Source: Guyanagaster necrorhizus (lineage: Eukaryota > Basidiomycota > Agaricomycetes > Agaricales > Physalacriaceae). From it: a DNA stretch of 64,000 nt. Shown here one piece after another: positions 11,301-22,151 of this stretch (the first letter of the stretch is position 1; each line of letters opens with the position of its first letter). The notes under the pieces are model-generated. The model did not search any database. It saw nothing but the letters and a program-made list of their open reading frames with translations, and was not told the origin of the DNA. The stretch is from positions 129,714 through 193,713 of the forward strand of contig NW_025064935.1 of assembly GCF_019112545.1 (NCBI RefSeq), written 5' to 3'. A program made the position numbers and the translations under genes.

Positions 11301-13246
11301 TGAACGCGTACAAGATTTATCCGTATCTCGCCAACATCCTTTCAGGCCTTACCTACCCTAGTGAGGAACCGCTCCCAGGTGAAGAGTGCTTCCAGGCAAA
11401 GAAAGATGCCTACTCGTTCCTTTTCTCTGGACGCTCAAGTGTTTGGCCTGTTGGCGAGGAAGGAAGTTTGGTTTTAACATCAGACGAAGAAGGTGGTATC
11501 GAACCCACATATCCTTACGTACGACTTCTCCTCCGTTTTGATGCCGAATCCTTTTTGCATTCACTTGATATTGCATTCGAAGACATCTATCTCAACGAGT
11601 CGCAAGGCGTCAGTCGTCTCGTCATCGTCCGAATACTACTGGAAATTGTCTCGTCAGGACGCCTGACTTCGGGTGATGTAACATTTGTGAACATCTTCAT
11701 CGCCAGGAATACTCCCAAGTATCCCCAATTCCTCCTGGAGCTGATACCTGTGAGCACTTTGCATGCTCTTCTGTTTAGTCTAGCGGACGATCCTGACGCA
11801 AATACGCGTGAGGATCGTCAGCTGGCTGCAGAATACCTTCTTTCCGGATACATCCCTCATGATATTGACCGGGTGGTACAACTCTTTAACAATGCTGGAT
11901 TTTATCGAATTCTTCGAATTTGGCACCGCCAGGACCGAAAATGGAGGCCGCTGCTTTCGACTTATATCGAGGACCCAGATCTTCACCCATCAGAATTGTT
12001 CCATAACCTTGACGAAGTCCTGCGGATTTCAAAGGAAGAAAGCAAGCACCTCGCGACGGAGTTGGTCATCACAATAGCTGATGCTCTACCCAAGCTATTA
12101 CAGTCCAGCATCTCGAGCACAGCCAATCTTATTGACAAGCACATGCCAGACTTGCACAATCGCGCCCTAGAATGCCTTGGTCCTCGTGGCGACTACAAGC
12201 GTTTCGTATATCTGCAGCATCTCTTCGGTCCCCCTCATCCAGATGATGAAGAGTATATCAATATACCGCGAAGTGCCTCCTCTCAATCATACGGATTAGA
12301 CGATCTTCGAGAAACGTATGTTGCGCTCCAGTGTCAGTATCGCCCTCAAGATGTTATCAGTGTTCTGAAGTACTTGTCATCGAGTCAGCTAGATTGGTCC
12401 AGTGTAGTGTCTGTGTGCGAGGAGAAAGAGGTTTATAATGCCGCAGTGTGGGCTCTGAATCAACGAGGTCATCCCTTTGATGCCCTTACCAAGGCGGAGA
12501 TCTTCGAACAACGTCTTACTACCCGAGTCATCGATGCGCTTGGGGCCACCGAAAGGGCGAAAGCAGAGTCGGACATTAGGAAGGCAGTTGACGGACTGAT
12601 TGACCTAGCAAGATCTAGCATCTCTGTATGTTTAGATCGGTCTTTATCGACCTCGCCGGACGTGTCATTAGAGGACATCTGGTTCCAACTACTTCGCAGT
12701 CAAATTAACTGCATCCAATCCGTCTCTGCATCTTGTTCACAAGAAGCATTATCCCCTTCCACCTCAGATTCTCGTACCCGTGAAGACCGTAGTGTGGACG
12801 TCGAACGGCAAACATTGGATGCGCTTCGCTCTGTCGTACAAGATACATTTACTTCTCTTGTATCTATAAGTTCCACCCGGCCATTGTCCTTTCCCCGGCT
12901 CTTCAAACGACTGGTAAATTCTGCAATCCAGATACCGTTATCCAAAGGCACTCATTACACCGAGTTTCGCACTATTCTGACCGGCATGTTGGAGTCCTAT
13001 CGGTCAGAGGGGGATATGCTTATTATCACAAAGCACCTACTAGACCGGGATCTGTTTCAGGGTATAGTGGAGTTGACTCGAGAGCAGAACCGTGGATGGA
13101 CTCCTTCCAAGGGCATGTGTTCTGTGTGTCGTAGACCATTACTAAAAGATCCGCATGCAGAAAGTGATACCAAAACACGGCAACTTGTTATCGTATCCCG
13201 AACAGGACGTTCATATCATAGTACATGCTCCCCTACAATGGTTTAA
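8342..13246 (+). CDS. VPS8: Vacuolar sorting protein 8 (CORVET subunit)
   Basis: Large tethering subunit of the CORVET complex, which binds Vps21/Rab5 on early endosomes. Five exons (8342-8734, 8786-9311, 9358-10244, 10306-10506, 10544-13246) join in frame to about 1569 residues. The N-terminus is acidic and serine-rich. A beta-propeller follows, with LICIGTDEGRICVFDF and ALALSFDHTYVVSGHSSG repeats at about residues 245-320, then GTLLTWADKILAFVQNGDFLSAI at the propeller-solenoid junction. A long alpha-solenoid with the clathrin-repeat-like DALIYIYTRALRDYVAPI region follows. The C-terminus has a partial RING-type pair CSVCRRPL and later HSTC, but the last Cys-x2-Cys pair is missing before the stop at 13246; a further small exon is possible. 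Intron 4 is only 37 nt. Confidence 0.92.
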
Positions 13247-13479
13247 TTCGATTGTATATCTGGGCTGTGACGGGGCTACAGTTTCAGAGCGATCTAGCGT
13301 CGAAGTGAAGCGAACTCGTCAACACTTGATACAGTTGGCAAGCATGCCGTCATCATCCGTGGCCCGTGGCCACTACGGGAAGAACAGATGACAATATTTA
13401 TGCTACGTACACCTGTGGTACAAGTATTTGAACGATAATCTAATGTTGGGAGTGTATTGAGCCCCACAGTCTGCTTTTG

Positions 13480-15671
13480 ATGGCACTGACAACACCTGGG
13501 ATTCATTTTATCGCTCGCGCTGCCTTCAAACTAGGCCCTATCGTCCTACTTGCCTATTGGCTCCGATCCTGGACATTACTCCTTTTTCCTCTTGTTCTGC
13601 CATTCTATCCTGTCCTCTTTCGTCTATACTATGCCCGCCGCGCCTCTTCTCTCAACGCGCGCATCGCTCCTCGAGTATGCGGTAGCCTTCCTTTCAATAT
13701 TGACATCATGCGAAGAGCTCAGAATGACAAGCATCCCTGCGATACATTGATGGAGCTGGCCGAGGAGTATGGGCCCATATTCAATACCGATATCCTGGGG
13801 CTCATGCAAATCGTGACCACGAGCCCGAAGCACATTCAGCGTGTCCTCGCCACCGATTTCGATAACTTCGAGAAAGGTGAATTTATTTTATCCATCAACC
13901 CTTCAGGCAGTGAATTTGAATTTGAAGGGAAGACGTTCCAAGAAACTATGTCCTCTGTACTAGGGGTGGGAGTCTTCAATTCGGACGGTGAGATGTGGAA
14001 GTATGCTCTACCGTATCTCATCCATCACAAAGTCTGAATAGCAGCCAATTAGATTTCACCGAACGATGACCCGCCCATTTTTTTCGCGCGACCGTATCTC
14101 ACACTTTGACTTGTTTGACAACCATGCACAGACAGTGGTAGCCAAAATGAAGGGGCGCTTTCAGATGGGTGTAACAGTGGACTTCCAGGTACGAGTCAAG
14201 GTTTGTCATTAACATCTGACTGATAGGTCGGACACAGGATCTTATCCAACGTTTCACGCTCGATTCTGCAACAGAATTCCTCTTCGGGAAATCGGTCGAG
14301 AGTCTCTCCGGTATTCTTCCGTACCCACCTTCTACACCTTTTGGTCTTCAAAGTCACGAAAAAACACAGCCCGAAGTCTTTGCAGACGCCTTTCTGTCTG
14401 CTCTTGAGGTCCTGCATGAACGTGGCGATGAAGCGTGGATTTGGCCACTGTATGAAATGTTCGAGGACAAAACAGCAGCACCTATGAGCATTGTCAATCA
14501 ATTCATACAGCCGATTGTGGATGAAGCAGTGAAGCAGCGCAATGAAGAAAAGCATGGAGTCAGGGAGGCAGACGACGCTCAGAGAGACACCTTACTAGGG
14601 CATCTCGTCCGTGAGACGAACGGTAAGTGTAATCAAGTTCTGGCGGCATTCCAATGACTGTTGGCTATTTCAGACCCAAATGTATTGAAAGATGAAATGT
14701 ACGCTTACTCCCAGTCTTTGTTCAACCTTCCGACTCGGAGCTTAAGACGATGGTAGTCTTAATATACTGATCGCTGGACGCGACACTACTGGAGGAACAT
14801 TGTCCGTTCTGGTCTACTTTCTATGTACTAACCCTCTCGTATGCATTCGTCTTCGTGAGGAGGTCATCAATTCAGTGGGTCCGGTATGCCGCCCTACGTT
14901 TGAAGATATCAAAGGAATGAAGTATCTGCGTGCGGTGATCAATGGTACGTTATTCTCCATGCCCTTTAAACAGCTGAGCAAATTGAGTAAAATTGTGATG
15001 AGCAGAGACGATGAGATTATATCCCGCTGTGTATGTCTTACTATCTAACTGAATGCAGGAGCTGATGTGAACACTGTAGTCCAGTGAATATTCGCACATC
15101 AATTAAGGAGACGACTTTCCCATCCGATGATCCGGAAGAGAAGGATATCTACGTTCCCGCAGGAACGCCGTAAGACTTTTCTTTTATTGTTTCATCTTCT
15201 CCATCTCAATTAGCGTACAGCGTTCCATACTCCGTCTTCATAATGCACAGGCGAAAAGATCTTTGGGGTCCAGACGGCGAGTCTCTTCAGCTGTCTTGTT
15301 CCGTGCCTCGTCTGATTTTGCGCGATATAATAGCCGAGCAATTCGACCCGCTACGATTTATTGACGAGCGACACCACCGCATAACGAAGAATCCATGGAT
15401 TTTCTTGCCCTTCAATGCTGGTCCGAGGATATGCCTGGGCCAGCAATTTGCTTATAATGAAATGTCGTTCATCATCATCCGGCTACTGCAAGCATTTGAA
15501 GGTTTTGAGCTTGATGAAAATATGGGAGGAAAGTTCAGCCCCAAATTGACGCTGACGATCTACGCAAGCGTACGTCGATTTTTGCACTGAGCTCTTTGGA
15601 GTGGCTGACGTCCTTTCAAGGGTGGTATATGGATCAAGGCAAAGGAAGCGGGAGAAATTGAAGAAGTGTAG
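13480..15671 (+). pseudogene. Cytochrome P450 (basidiomycete CYP63-like), K-helix broken
   Basis: Heme monooxygenase-type gene with an N-terminal membrane anchor (LGPIVLLAYWLRSWTLLLFPLVLPF), the [25 protein letters not shown] helix-C region joined across an intron at 14001-14052, the I-helix AGRDTTGG at about 14775, the CIRLREEV and MKYLRAVIN segments, and the heme-ligand loop [17 protein letters not shown] near 15410-15450. The last exon is GGIWIKAKEAGE. Between VIN (14943) and PVNIRTSIKETTFP (from 15081) the conserved E-x-x-R of the K helix cannot be read. The usual intron join at 15058/15059 gives stops in frame, and the spacing to PVNIR is one base off. Reading through the donor gives a GTLF in place of ExxR. 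An extra segment near 15290-15335 may be a cryptic 37-nt intron. Most likely a recent pseudogene or an assembly indel. Confidence 0.72.
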
Positions 15672-15842
15672 CGCCTGCAAAAATGTATATATCAAGAAAA
15701 ATTTTACTTCCAATCGTTATTCTCAATGACACACAACTTCGAAGCTCCATCGTGCATCCAGGGACACTGCAACTGAGTTTGGCGGCGGGTTTGACAGACC
15801 AGGCCAAATTTATGCAACTGTTTCTCAGCAAATTTTCACATC

Positions 15843-16718
15843 CTACAACACAGACCTTCGCGCCCTCCTCTGACGAGCTTCTCTTTCTGCGTCCTCCCAT
15901 AAATCCGCGGAAGAGACGGCCGTTTTTTCCCACTGTTGAACGATCGATGAAGGTGCGCGTGTTGCAACCAAACGGTAGTCAACTCGATCATTAGCAATCG
16001 CGGTCCTCGCTTTATTCCGCGCATTTATGGCTTCAGCGATTTCGAAAGCTTTGGAGCCCATCACTTGAATCAGAAGGACTTCCAAAGGACTACGGCTGTC
16101 GAGCAATGCGGAGGTGACGGACCCTACGACTTCAACGGCTTTTTTGGAGCTCAAAGGGGTGCTGATGGCTAAGTGCGTGATCGCGGAACCGTAGTGGTGA
16201 ATTTCTGCAATAGAGGGAAAGTCTTGCAGAGATAGCTGCGCGTGGAAGTGAGTGGTTTCTGGAGAAATAAGGTAAAAGGGTATGCCATCTCGGCATGAAA
16301 GACCGAGGAAGTGCACCTCCCTAGCAACGTGAGAAGGCATTTGGTGGTGTGAAAGTAGATAGGCATGAAGGGAAAATCCACACGCAAGACTCTCTATGTT
16401 ACACAGAGGGATGATTTTCTCTATAGAGGGCAGGGGACCTAAAGCGAAGATGCCGAGGTTCTTTACTCGACTGCAAAGCGGCACGATGGGCGCAAGACTG
16501 GAGGCTCTCGAGGTAACCATAGTTTCAAGGAAGAGTCTCACTGCACGCGACGATGACAGAACAGCGTTTCTGTAGATAACGGGAAGCGTCCAATGTCGAA
16601 CATAAGTCGACACTAGTGTTAGGCGCAGCCCAGTCTCAGCAGACGAGGTTGATGCGAACTCGAATATCTCTCTCAGAATGTCGATGGATACTCCTGGGAA
16701 TTCGGACTGTATCGGCAT
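15843..16718 (-). CDS. F-box-like orphan protein (basidiomycete family)
   Basis: Single-exon open frame of about 291 residues with ATG at 16718. The start (PGVSIDILREIFEFASTSS, then LTLVSTYVRHWTLPVIYRNAVL) has the layout of the short F-box-like motif found in very large lineage-specific families of mushroom-forming fungi: a Leu/Ile-rich helix, a VS-W segment and a P-IY tail. The rest is leucine-rich with weak repeats and ends in a basic RARRSVL tail. If it is a true F-box protein it would link a substrate to an SCF ubiquitin ligase. That is an inference from the N-terminal pattern only. Neighbouring genes give no hint. Confidence 0.62.
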   Translation of the reverse strand: MPIQSEFPGVSIDILREIFEFASTSSAETGLRLTLVSTYVRHWTLPVIYRNAVLSSSRAVRLFLETMVTSRASSLAPIVPLCSRVKNLGIFALGPLPSIEKIIPLCNIESLACGFSLHAYLLSHHQMPSHVAREVHFLGLSCRDGIPFYLISPETTHFHAQLSLQDFPSIAEIHHYGSAITHLAISTPLSSKKAVEVVGSVTSALLDSRSPLEVLLIQVMGSKAFEIAEAINARNKARTAIANDRVDYRLVATRAPSSIVQQWEKTAVSSADLWEDAEREARQRRARRSVL

Positions 16719-16740
16719 TCTAGCAATTCTCAAAGTTAAC

Positions 16741-18725
16741 TCTAGGCGACCGATAAAAAGTAACTGTTGAGGCTCACCTTGCCAGTATAAAGTATTTCAC
16801 GAAGAGGGTAGTTAGTAAAGCGACAGCAGTCGGAGTGAGTGTACATACAGGTGGCCGTGCCTCACCTGGATAATTTCAGTGCGTTGCCACGCACGAGTTG
16901 AATCTGGACTGCGTCATACCTATATGCAGCAGTCACCTCCGCTCTTCTCCTAAAATATTCAGCCGCCTACCCGGGTTTTGCGCTCACAAAACATACACAT
17001 GTGACCTACCAGGAATCGCTGAGCCAGTAGACTGTCCTCCGACTCTCAGGTGATATGCAATATCTGGAACACACCACGTAGCTCCGTCTTTTTACTTATC
17101 ATACACCAGGCCTGGGCAGCTGGGCTGTTACATTTCCCTTAAGATCCCTGAGATGTTTCTAGATAAATAGTGTCTCGATTATCATAAAAGTGACGACTAG
17201 GGGGGCCTAGGGGCTTTCATCAGCGATTTGTGCACACCTAGTCTAGCCATATTTTTGTGGATGCTACAGAGAACATCTAGACTGCAGGGGACTGTATATA
17301 CTTACCAAATTTTCGAGATGGCCTACGATTACGTGAAATAACCATGACGAGCTAGTCTCGACTCAACGATGGGCAGGCTCATCTCCGGGGTGATATCCTC
17401 ATCAGGATTTCCAGAAGTGAGCCCTTGAGAGACGTCACGATTGTTCAATGGATGTAGATGACGAGCCTACGACCTCATGTGCTTGTAATGATTGCCGGGC
17501 CCTCGTCATGAAATAACCATGATGTTAGTCACTGCCACTTATGCAAAGATAAGGACAGCACATAGCCGCATGTACAATGGAATGTCCCTTCTTTCCATTA
17601 CGAAGATGAGCGGATAGCCGTTTGGTATAAGAGAGTTGAGTCGGAGCAGGCACGAACGGTTCCATCAGAAGAGAATTATGAGGCACGCTGACTCACATTT
17701 TTGAGGTGTCAAAATGAGCTAAGTGTAGGCGGTTGGGTGTGTGCATTATAAGGGCAAGTGCCCACGACAGCACGGACATTCGGCCATTGATACTGTGTTC
17801 ACATGGGGATACTCTCGAGTTCTTCCAGTTTCCAATATTTTTTCATATTCTCTCCTCGTAAATCCGAGACCTGCTCGAATGAATGAGTTTACGATTTTGT
17901 CTTTAAGTGTTAACTCACCTCTTGATCTAGGTGAGAAAACAGGACACCCTTGAAATTGTCCAAGCAAGTCCTCATACCGATAGGTGAATAAGTACTTGGA
18001 TCTTGTTTCCACTTCGTAACTAGATTTAAGAATTCCTCTAGTCCTGCGATGAAGCTAGAGTCACGACATATACCAAAAAAGCAAGACGAGTACCGTGGTG
18101 AATGCTCTGGTGTGATTTGATGTGTCCGTCGTTGACCATATCCGAGAATTCAGGCATTCTGCGAGCTAAGATTGAGAAAATATATTTCTCCTCAATGGTA
18201 TGATGCATAGTTAAATCTGTAAGTTAGTTCCGAAATAACTTCTTTTGCAATGAAGACACATTCACGAACGTCGCTCAAATTGACGGGCAGTGTCCAGATA
18301 CAAAGAGAGCGATAGGCCGCGCTTACTGAAGGAGCCGTCTGCAAGCTGCGAACAGAACATGACATATTATATAGAGAAACAACTCAGAACAACGGACATC
18401 ATAGAGGGTATTGACTGTTGATTAAGGTCAGAATATTGCTAATAACCTTCATTTTCTACTACACAATTTCTACACGTACATTCAGCTTTAAACCATTCGT
18501 GGAAACTGCTCATCTTGTTGCTCAGCTGCCTGTAATCAGTAGTAGGTACCGGCGAAACAAATTACAGGAGCTCACAGAATTCCATCTGGGGTCGTTGTTC
18601 AAACTCATCCTGGAATGCGAGGGGAAGGACTTGAGGAGAACCCTTCTTATGGTTGTACGAAAGGAGCCGCGTTATTTGCCTTGCCGCTTCAGTCCAAACA
18701 ACCACCGTTCACCCACGACGACGCG
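16741..18725. other. Gene-poor intergenic stretch
   Basis: About 2 kb with no supportable gene. An 88-codon minus frame at 17746-18012 and a 70-codon plus frame at 17741-17953 overlap each other and resemble nothing known. A short phrase, GAAATAACCATGA, occurs twice near 17335 and 17511. No terminal repeats, TSDs or transposase-like translations were seen. It may hold long UTRs, a non-coding RNA, or an eroded element. Confidence 0.4.
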
Positions 18726-21700
18726 ATGAGCGGGGGTGAGGTGGTTTCGTTGAGGGACCCATTTCAGCTTGACCGTCTAGCAGAAGAGCTCGTCACCCGA
18801 GAACTGTTGCATCCACGCGATATCGATGACGATGACGAAAGCAACCATGACCTGCCTGTCTTCGAACCTCTCTCGCACAGTAATCCCTACCTCACGGCCA
18901 ATGCATTCGACATTGAGCAATTTCTTCTGTCCCGCTCGCACACCTCGCTACAGGACTTGCGGTCAGAACTGAGAGACTATTTGGCTACATTGAAGGAAGA
19001 ACTGGTGAAGCTCATCAATGACGATTATGAGGCTTTCATCAGTCTAAGTACCGATTTGAGAGGTGAAGGCGTCCGCTTGAACAAGCTCAAGGCGCCACTG
19101 GGGGGATTGAGGATCCAGATTCAAGTATGTGTCCTCCTTTCCCTTATGACCACGCATACACTAATCTACCCCAGCACTCCAAAGCACAACTGCAGGTCAT
19201 CCAGGAGGCTATCAAGCAGAAGCTGGAGAAGCGCGCGATCCTCAGAGAAGAAAAGGTGCGTATACTGCTTTGCTGCAGTAATAATTTTTCTGACAGTATG
19301 CAGGCTCTGTTGCATCTTTTACTCAAAATTTCAGAGTCCGTAACGCGTCTTGAAGGCCTTTTGCTCATCTCATCACCCTCCAATGATGTATCAGAGCCAG
19401 CAAATGATTCGGCAATCTCACTACACTCGGAAGACTTGAACGATGACAAGTTAGTGAGGTTTTGGGCTGCTTCTATATTGTACTCAACGTCTATGCAAAG
19501 AACGCGTGGCAACCAAGCAAAACATTTGCATCGAATAGCTGCGGAGTACACTCAGCTTCTATATCATGCTTCCAAAGCTCGGGCAGACAAGTGTATTTTT
19601 ATAGACGAAGTTCAATGGGTTTGCTTTCCTTGCATCGTCTCTTGGAAGCTGCATCCTTACATGTTGTTTGTTCGCAGCAAATTGATAGAATTCAGTCTAC
19701 ACTGTCATCCGACTTGGATCATCACTTCAGCGCAACCCTGATCGCACTTACGGACGGTACCAAGCTTTCGGAAGCCGACAAAGCCAAATTGCTGGCCGAT
19801 TTGACGGAATGTCTTCGTACTTACGATATGCTAGGGCTTTGGGGAGATGCAGAAGACGTCATTAGGCGCGATGTTGTTCGTCGTTTCGTTAGAAAAGTAA
19901 GACTTTCATTCTCTCCACAATACTCTGCTCAAATCTTAACAGACTGTATATGTTGGTGCCCTTGCTGCTCCTCATTCTCCTATTATCCCCCACACACCTA
20001 TCAATTCGACAGCGGTTGCCTTCTTATCATCAGTGCCCTCACTACCCCGAACACCCTATACACCTTTCACCGCCTTTCCATTGAAGAACTCGTCACCGCA
20101 TTCGTACATCCTTGACAAATCCATGTCACCATTCTACTATCTTCTGGAGCAAAGTGACGAACCGTTGGCTAAGCTATACTGTCAAATCTTACGGTTCGTT
20201 GAGAGAGATCTATGTAGAATCATGGACATCGCGGATAAGGTTGCGGTCAAGTCCTTCTCTGCTGCTAGGGCGGGTACTCCACAGCTACCTTCATTCAATA
20301 TTGATGGTGATGAAAAGGGGTTCAAGATAATGTCAAATGTTGTTTGGGATGAATTTGGGAGGGCCATCATGGACGAGCTGGGCGGAGTCATATTCTCAGC
20401 AGGCAAACCCGGGGTCTTTCGAAAGGTCTCCTCCATCGGTCAACTTTTGCTCATTCACTAATTTTTTCCCCATCAGAACTACGAAATAACCCAAGCATTC
20501 ATTCGCACCCTAGAATTTTTGTCGCCATCCGTGCACTCTGTTGAAAGCATGCGGGCCCATACCGTTTATATCGCTTTTGAACGACGATGGCAGCTTCCTG
20601 TCTACTTTCAGATGCGATGGAAGGAAATTGTCACCAAACTGGAAGATGCTCTTTCCAATACTCGGGTAGAACCGACCTCCGAAAAAGGTATTGTTTTACA
20701 GCCAACGTGTTTCTGACCATATCTTATCATGTTCAAGACACCGCTCCATTTGTGACAGCACAGGCCGCGGCTGTTTGGATGGCTGTCGCATCATGTTGGA
20801 GTGCCGAGATCTATATTCCAGATTTGAGTTACAGATTCTGGAGATTAACTTTGCAGGTTTGATCCAACACAATCTTTCTCTCTGTCTGGCTTAGTTCATT
20901 GACATTCACCAGCTTCTTAGCCGATACAAAACATGGTTGGAGCAGAGCCTCGCTGGGATGGAGAGAGCACCTTCAGCCATAGCATCTTCGGTAAATCCCC
21001 CCCCCTCCCCCGTGAAGATGAAAGGCTTAGTATGATATAGACTTCTGACCTTCCGCCTCGTTCATCAACACCTGTATCTAACGAGGGCTCATCTACCGAT
21101 GGTGCCACGTTTGATGACGCATCGTTACGCCAATACGCGGCTACTATTTCTGATATAAAGACTATGCGATCATGTATCTTAACCCTCTGGCGCGAACAGA
21201 TCAGTATGATGCTTCCTGAGCCCTCGAACAGCGCTGAAGACGACCTGATTGAATCCGAAGGTAAGTCAGACTTGTATAGTTCGTGCTTGCTTGACTCATT
21301 TGTTGACGGACAAGAGGTGCTTCAGCGGTCTCTGTCTTCTCTCATGGCCATGACTCCCTCTATGTCTTCACATATCATCTCAATTTTGACAAAGCGATGT
21401 TGTGATGCGCTTCTTCCGGTTCGGTCCATCCCGTCTCAATTCAGAGCAATGTCAAATAAACGGATGCCGACGGAACCAAGTCACTTCGTGTCTTCAATTC
21501 TGCGACCCGTGAAGGTCTTCTTTGGTATCGATACAGGTGCTGGCGCTGGTACGTCGCTAAAGGTCGACTTTTTACCTTCCGCTTCCGGGGAAGTGTTTGA
21601 GAACGTCTGTCAAAGGTTGGTCATTTTTATGCTCATATTTCGCGTGCTTAGCCGGTGTACAGATACATCCATTATGTGACTGCCATGAAGAAAACCGAAG

Positions 21701-21988
21701 AATCGCTGCGACGACTGAAACGAGGGAGAAAACCGACATTTTCTCTGTTCGGAAGTTCTACGGCTGGTGCAGATGACGAAGCGAAAGATGAAGAGCGGAT
21801 CAGAACTCAAATGAGTCTTGACGTGGAGGCATTTGGAAAAGATGCCGAGAGCATTGGTGTTAAATGGGATTTGAGTGAATCATACAGGGCACTGTCCACC
21901 TTGGTAGAAGCAGTGGACGGTAAGCCTTGCTCTCTTGTTCTCTTATCAACAGTACTTAACTGACGAAGTAAAAGCTGAAGCTTCCTAG
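18726..21988 (+). CDS. COG2: Conserved oligomeric Golgi complex subunit 2
   Basis: Subunit of lobe A of the COG complex, a vesicle tether for retrograde traffic within the Golgi. About 13 short exons can be joined. Exon 1 carries PLSHSNPYLTANAFDIEQFL and LRDYLATLKEELVKLINDDY, the diagnostic COG2 N-terminal block. The next exons carry the coiled coil (VIQEAIKQKLEKRAILREEK joined to ALLHLLLKISESVTRL). Later exons hold LYCQILRFVERDLCRIMDIA and FIRTLEFLSPSV, then RYKTWLEQSLAGMERA and RPVKVFFGIDTGAG. The final exon is only about 18 nt (ending KAEAS) after an intron that starts at 21919. ATG 18726 was preferred over an in-frame ATG at 18615 because the family start lies near the DPF-LDRLAEEL segment. 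It converges with CWC22, 163 bp apart. Confidence 0.9.
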
Positions 21989-22151
21989 GGTGTTCGAAGC
22001 ACGGGCATGCATTCATCCAGTACTACATTAATATCATTGACCCTGATAATATAACTTTGTTTGTTTGAATACGTGTGGCATGCCCAAAATTATCTTCATT
22101 CAACTTGCGCATTGCCTTGAACACGGACCAATGAAATATGATACGTAGAAA

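Noticed and set aside
13480..16718. Secondary-metabolite cluster around the P450
   Set aside because: No synthase, terpene cyclase, transporter or regulator is adjacent; neighbours are VPS8, an F-box-like gene and COG2.
17746..18012. 88-codon minus frame as a small gene
   Set aside because: No homology pattern, overlaps another frame on the other strand, and no splice or start context sets it apart.
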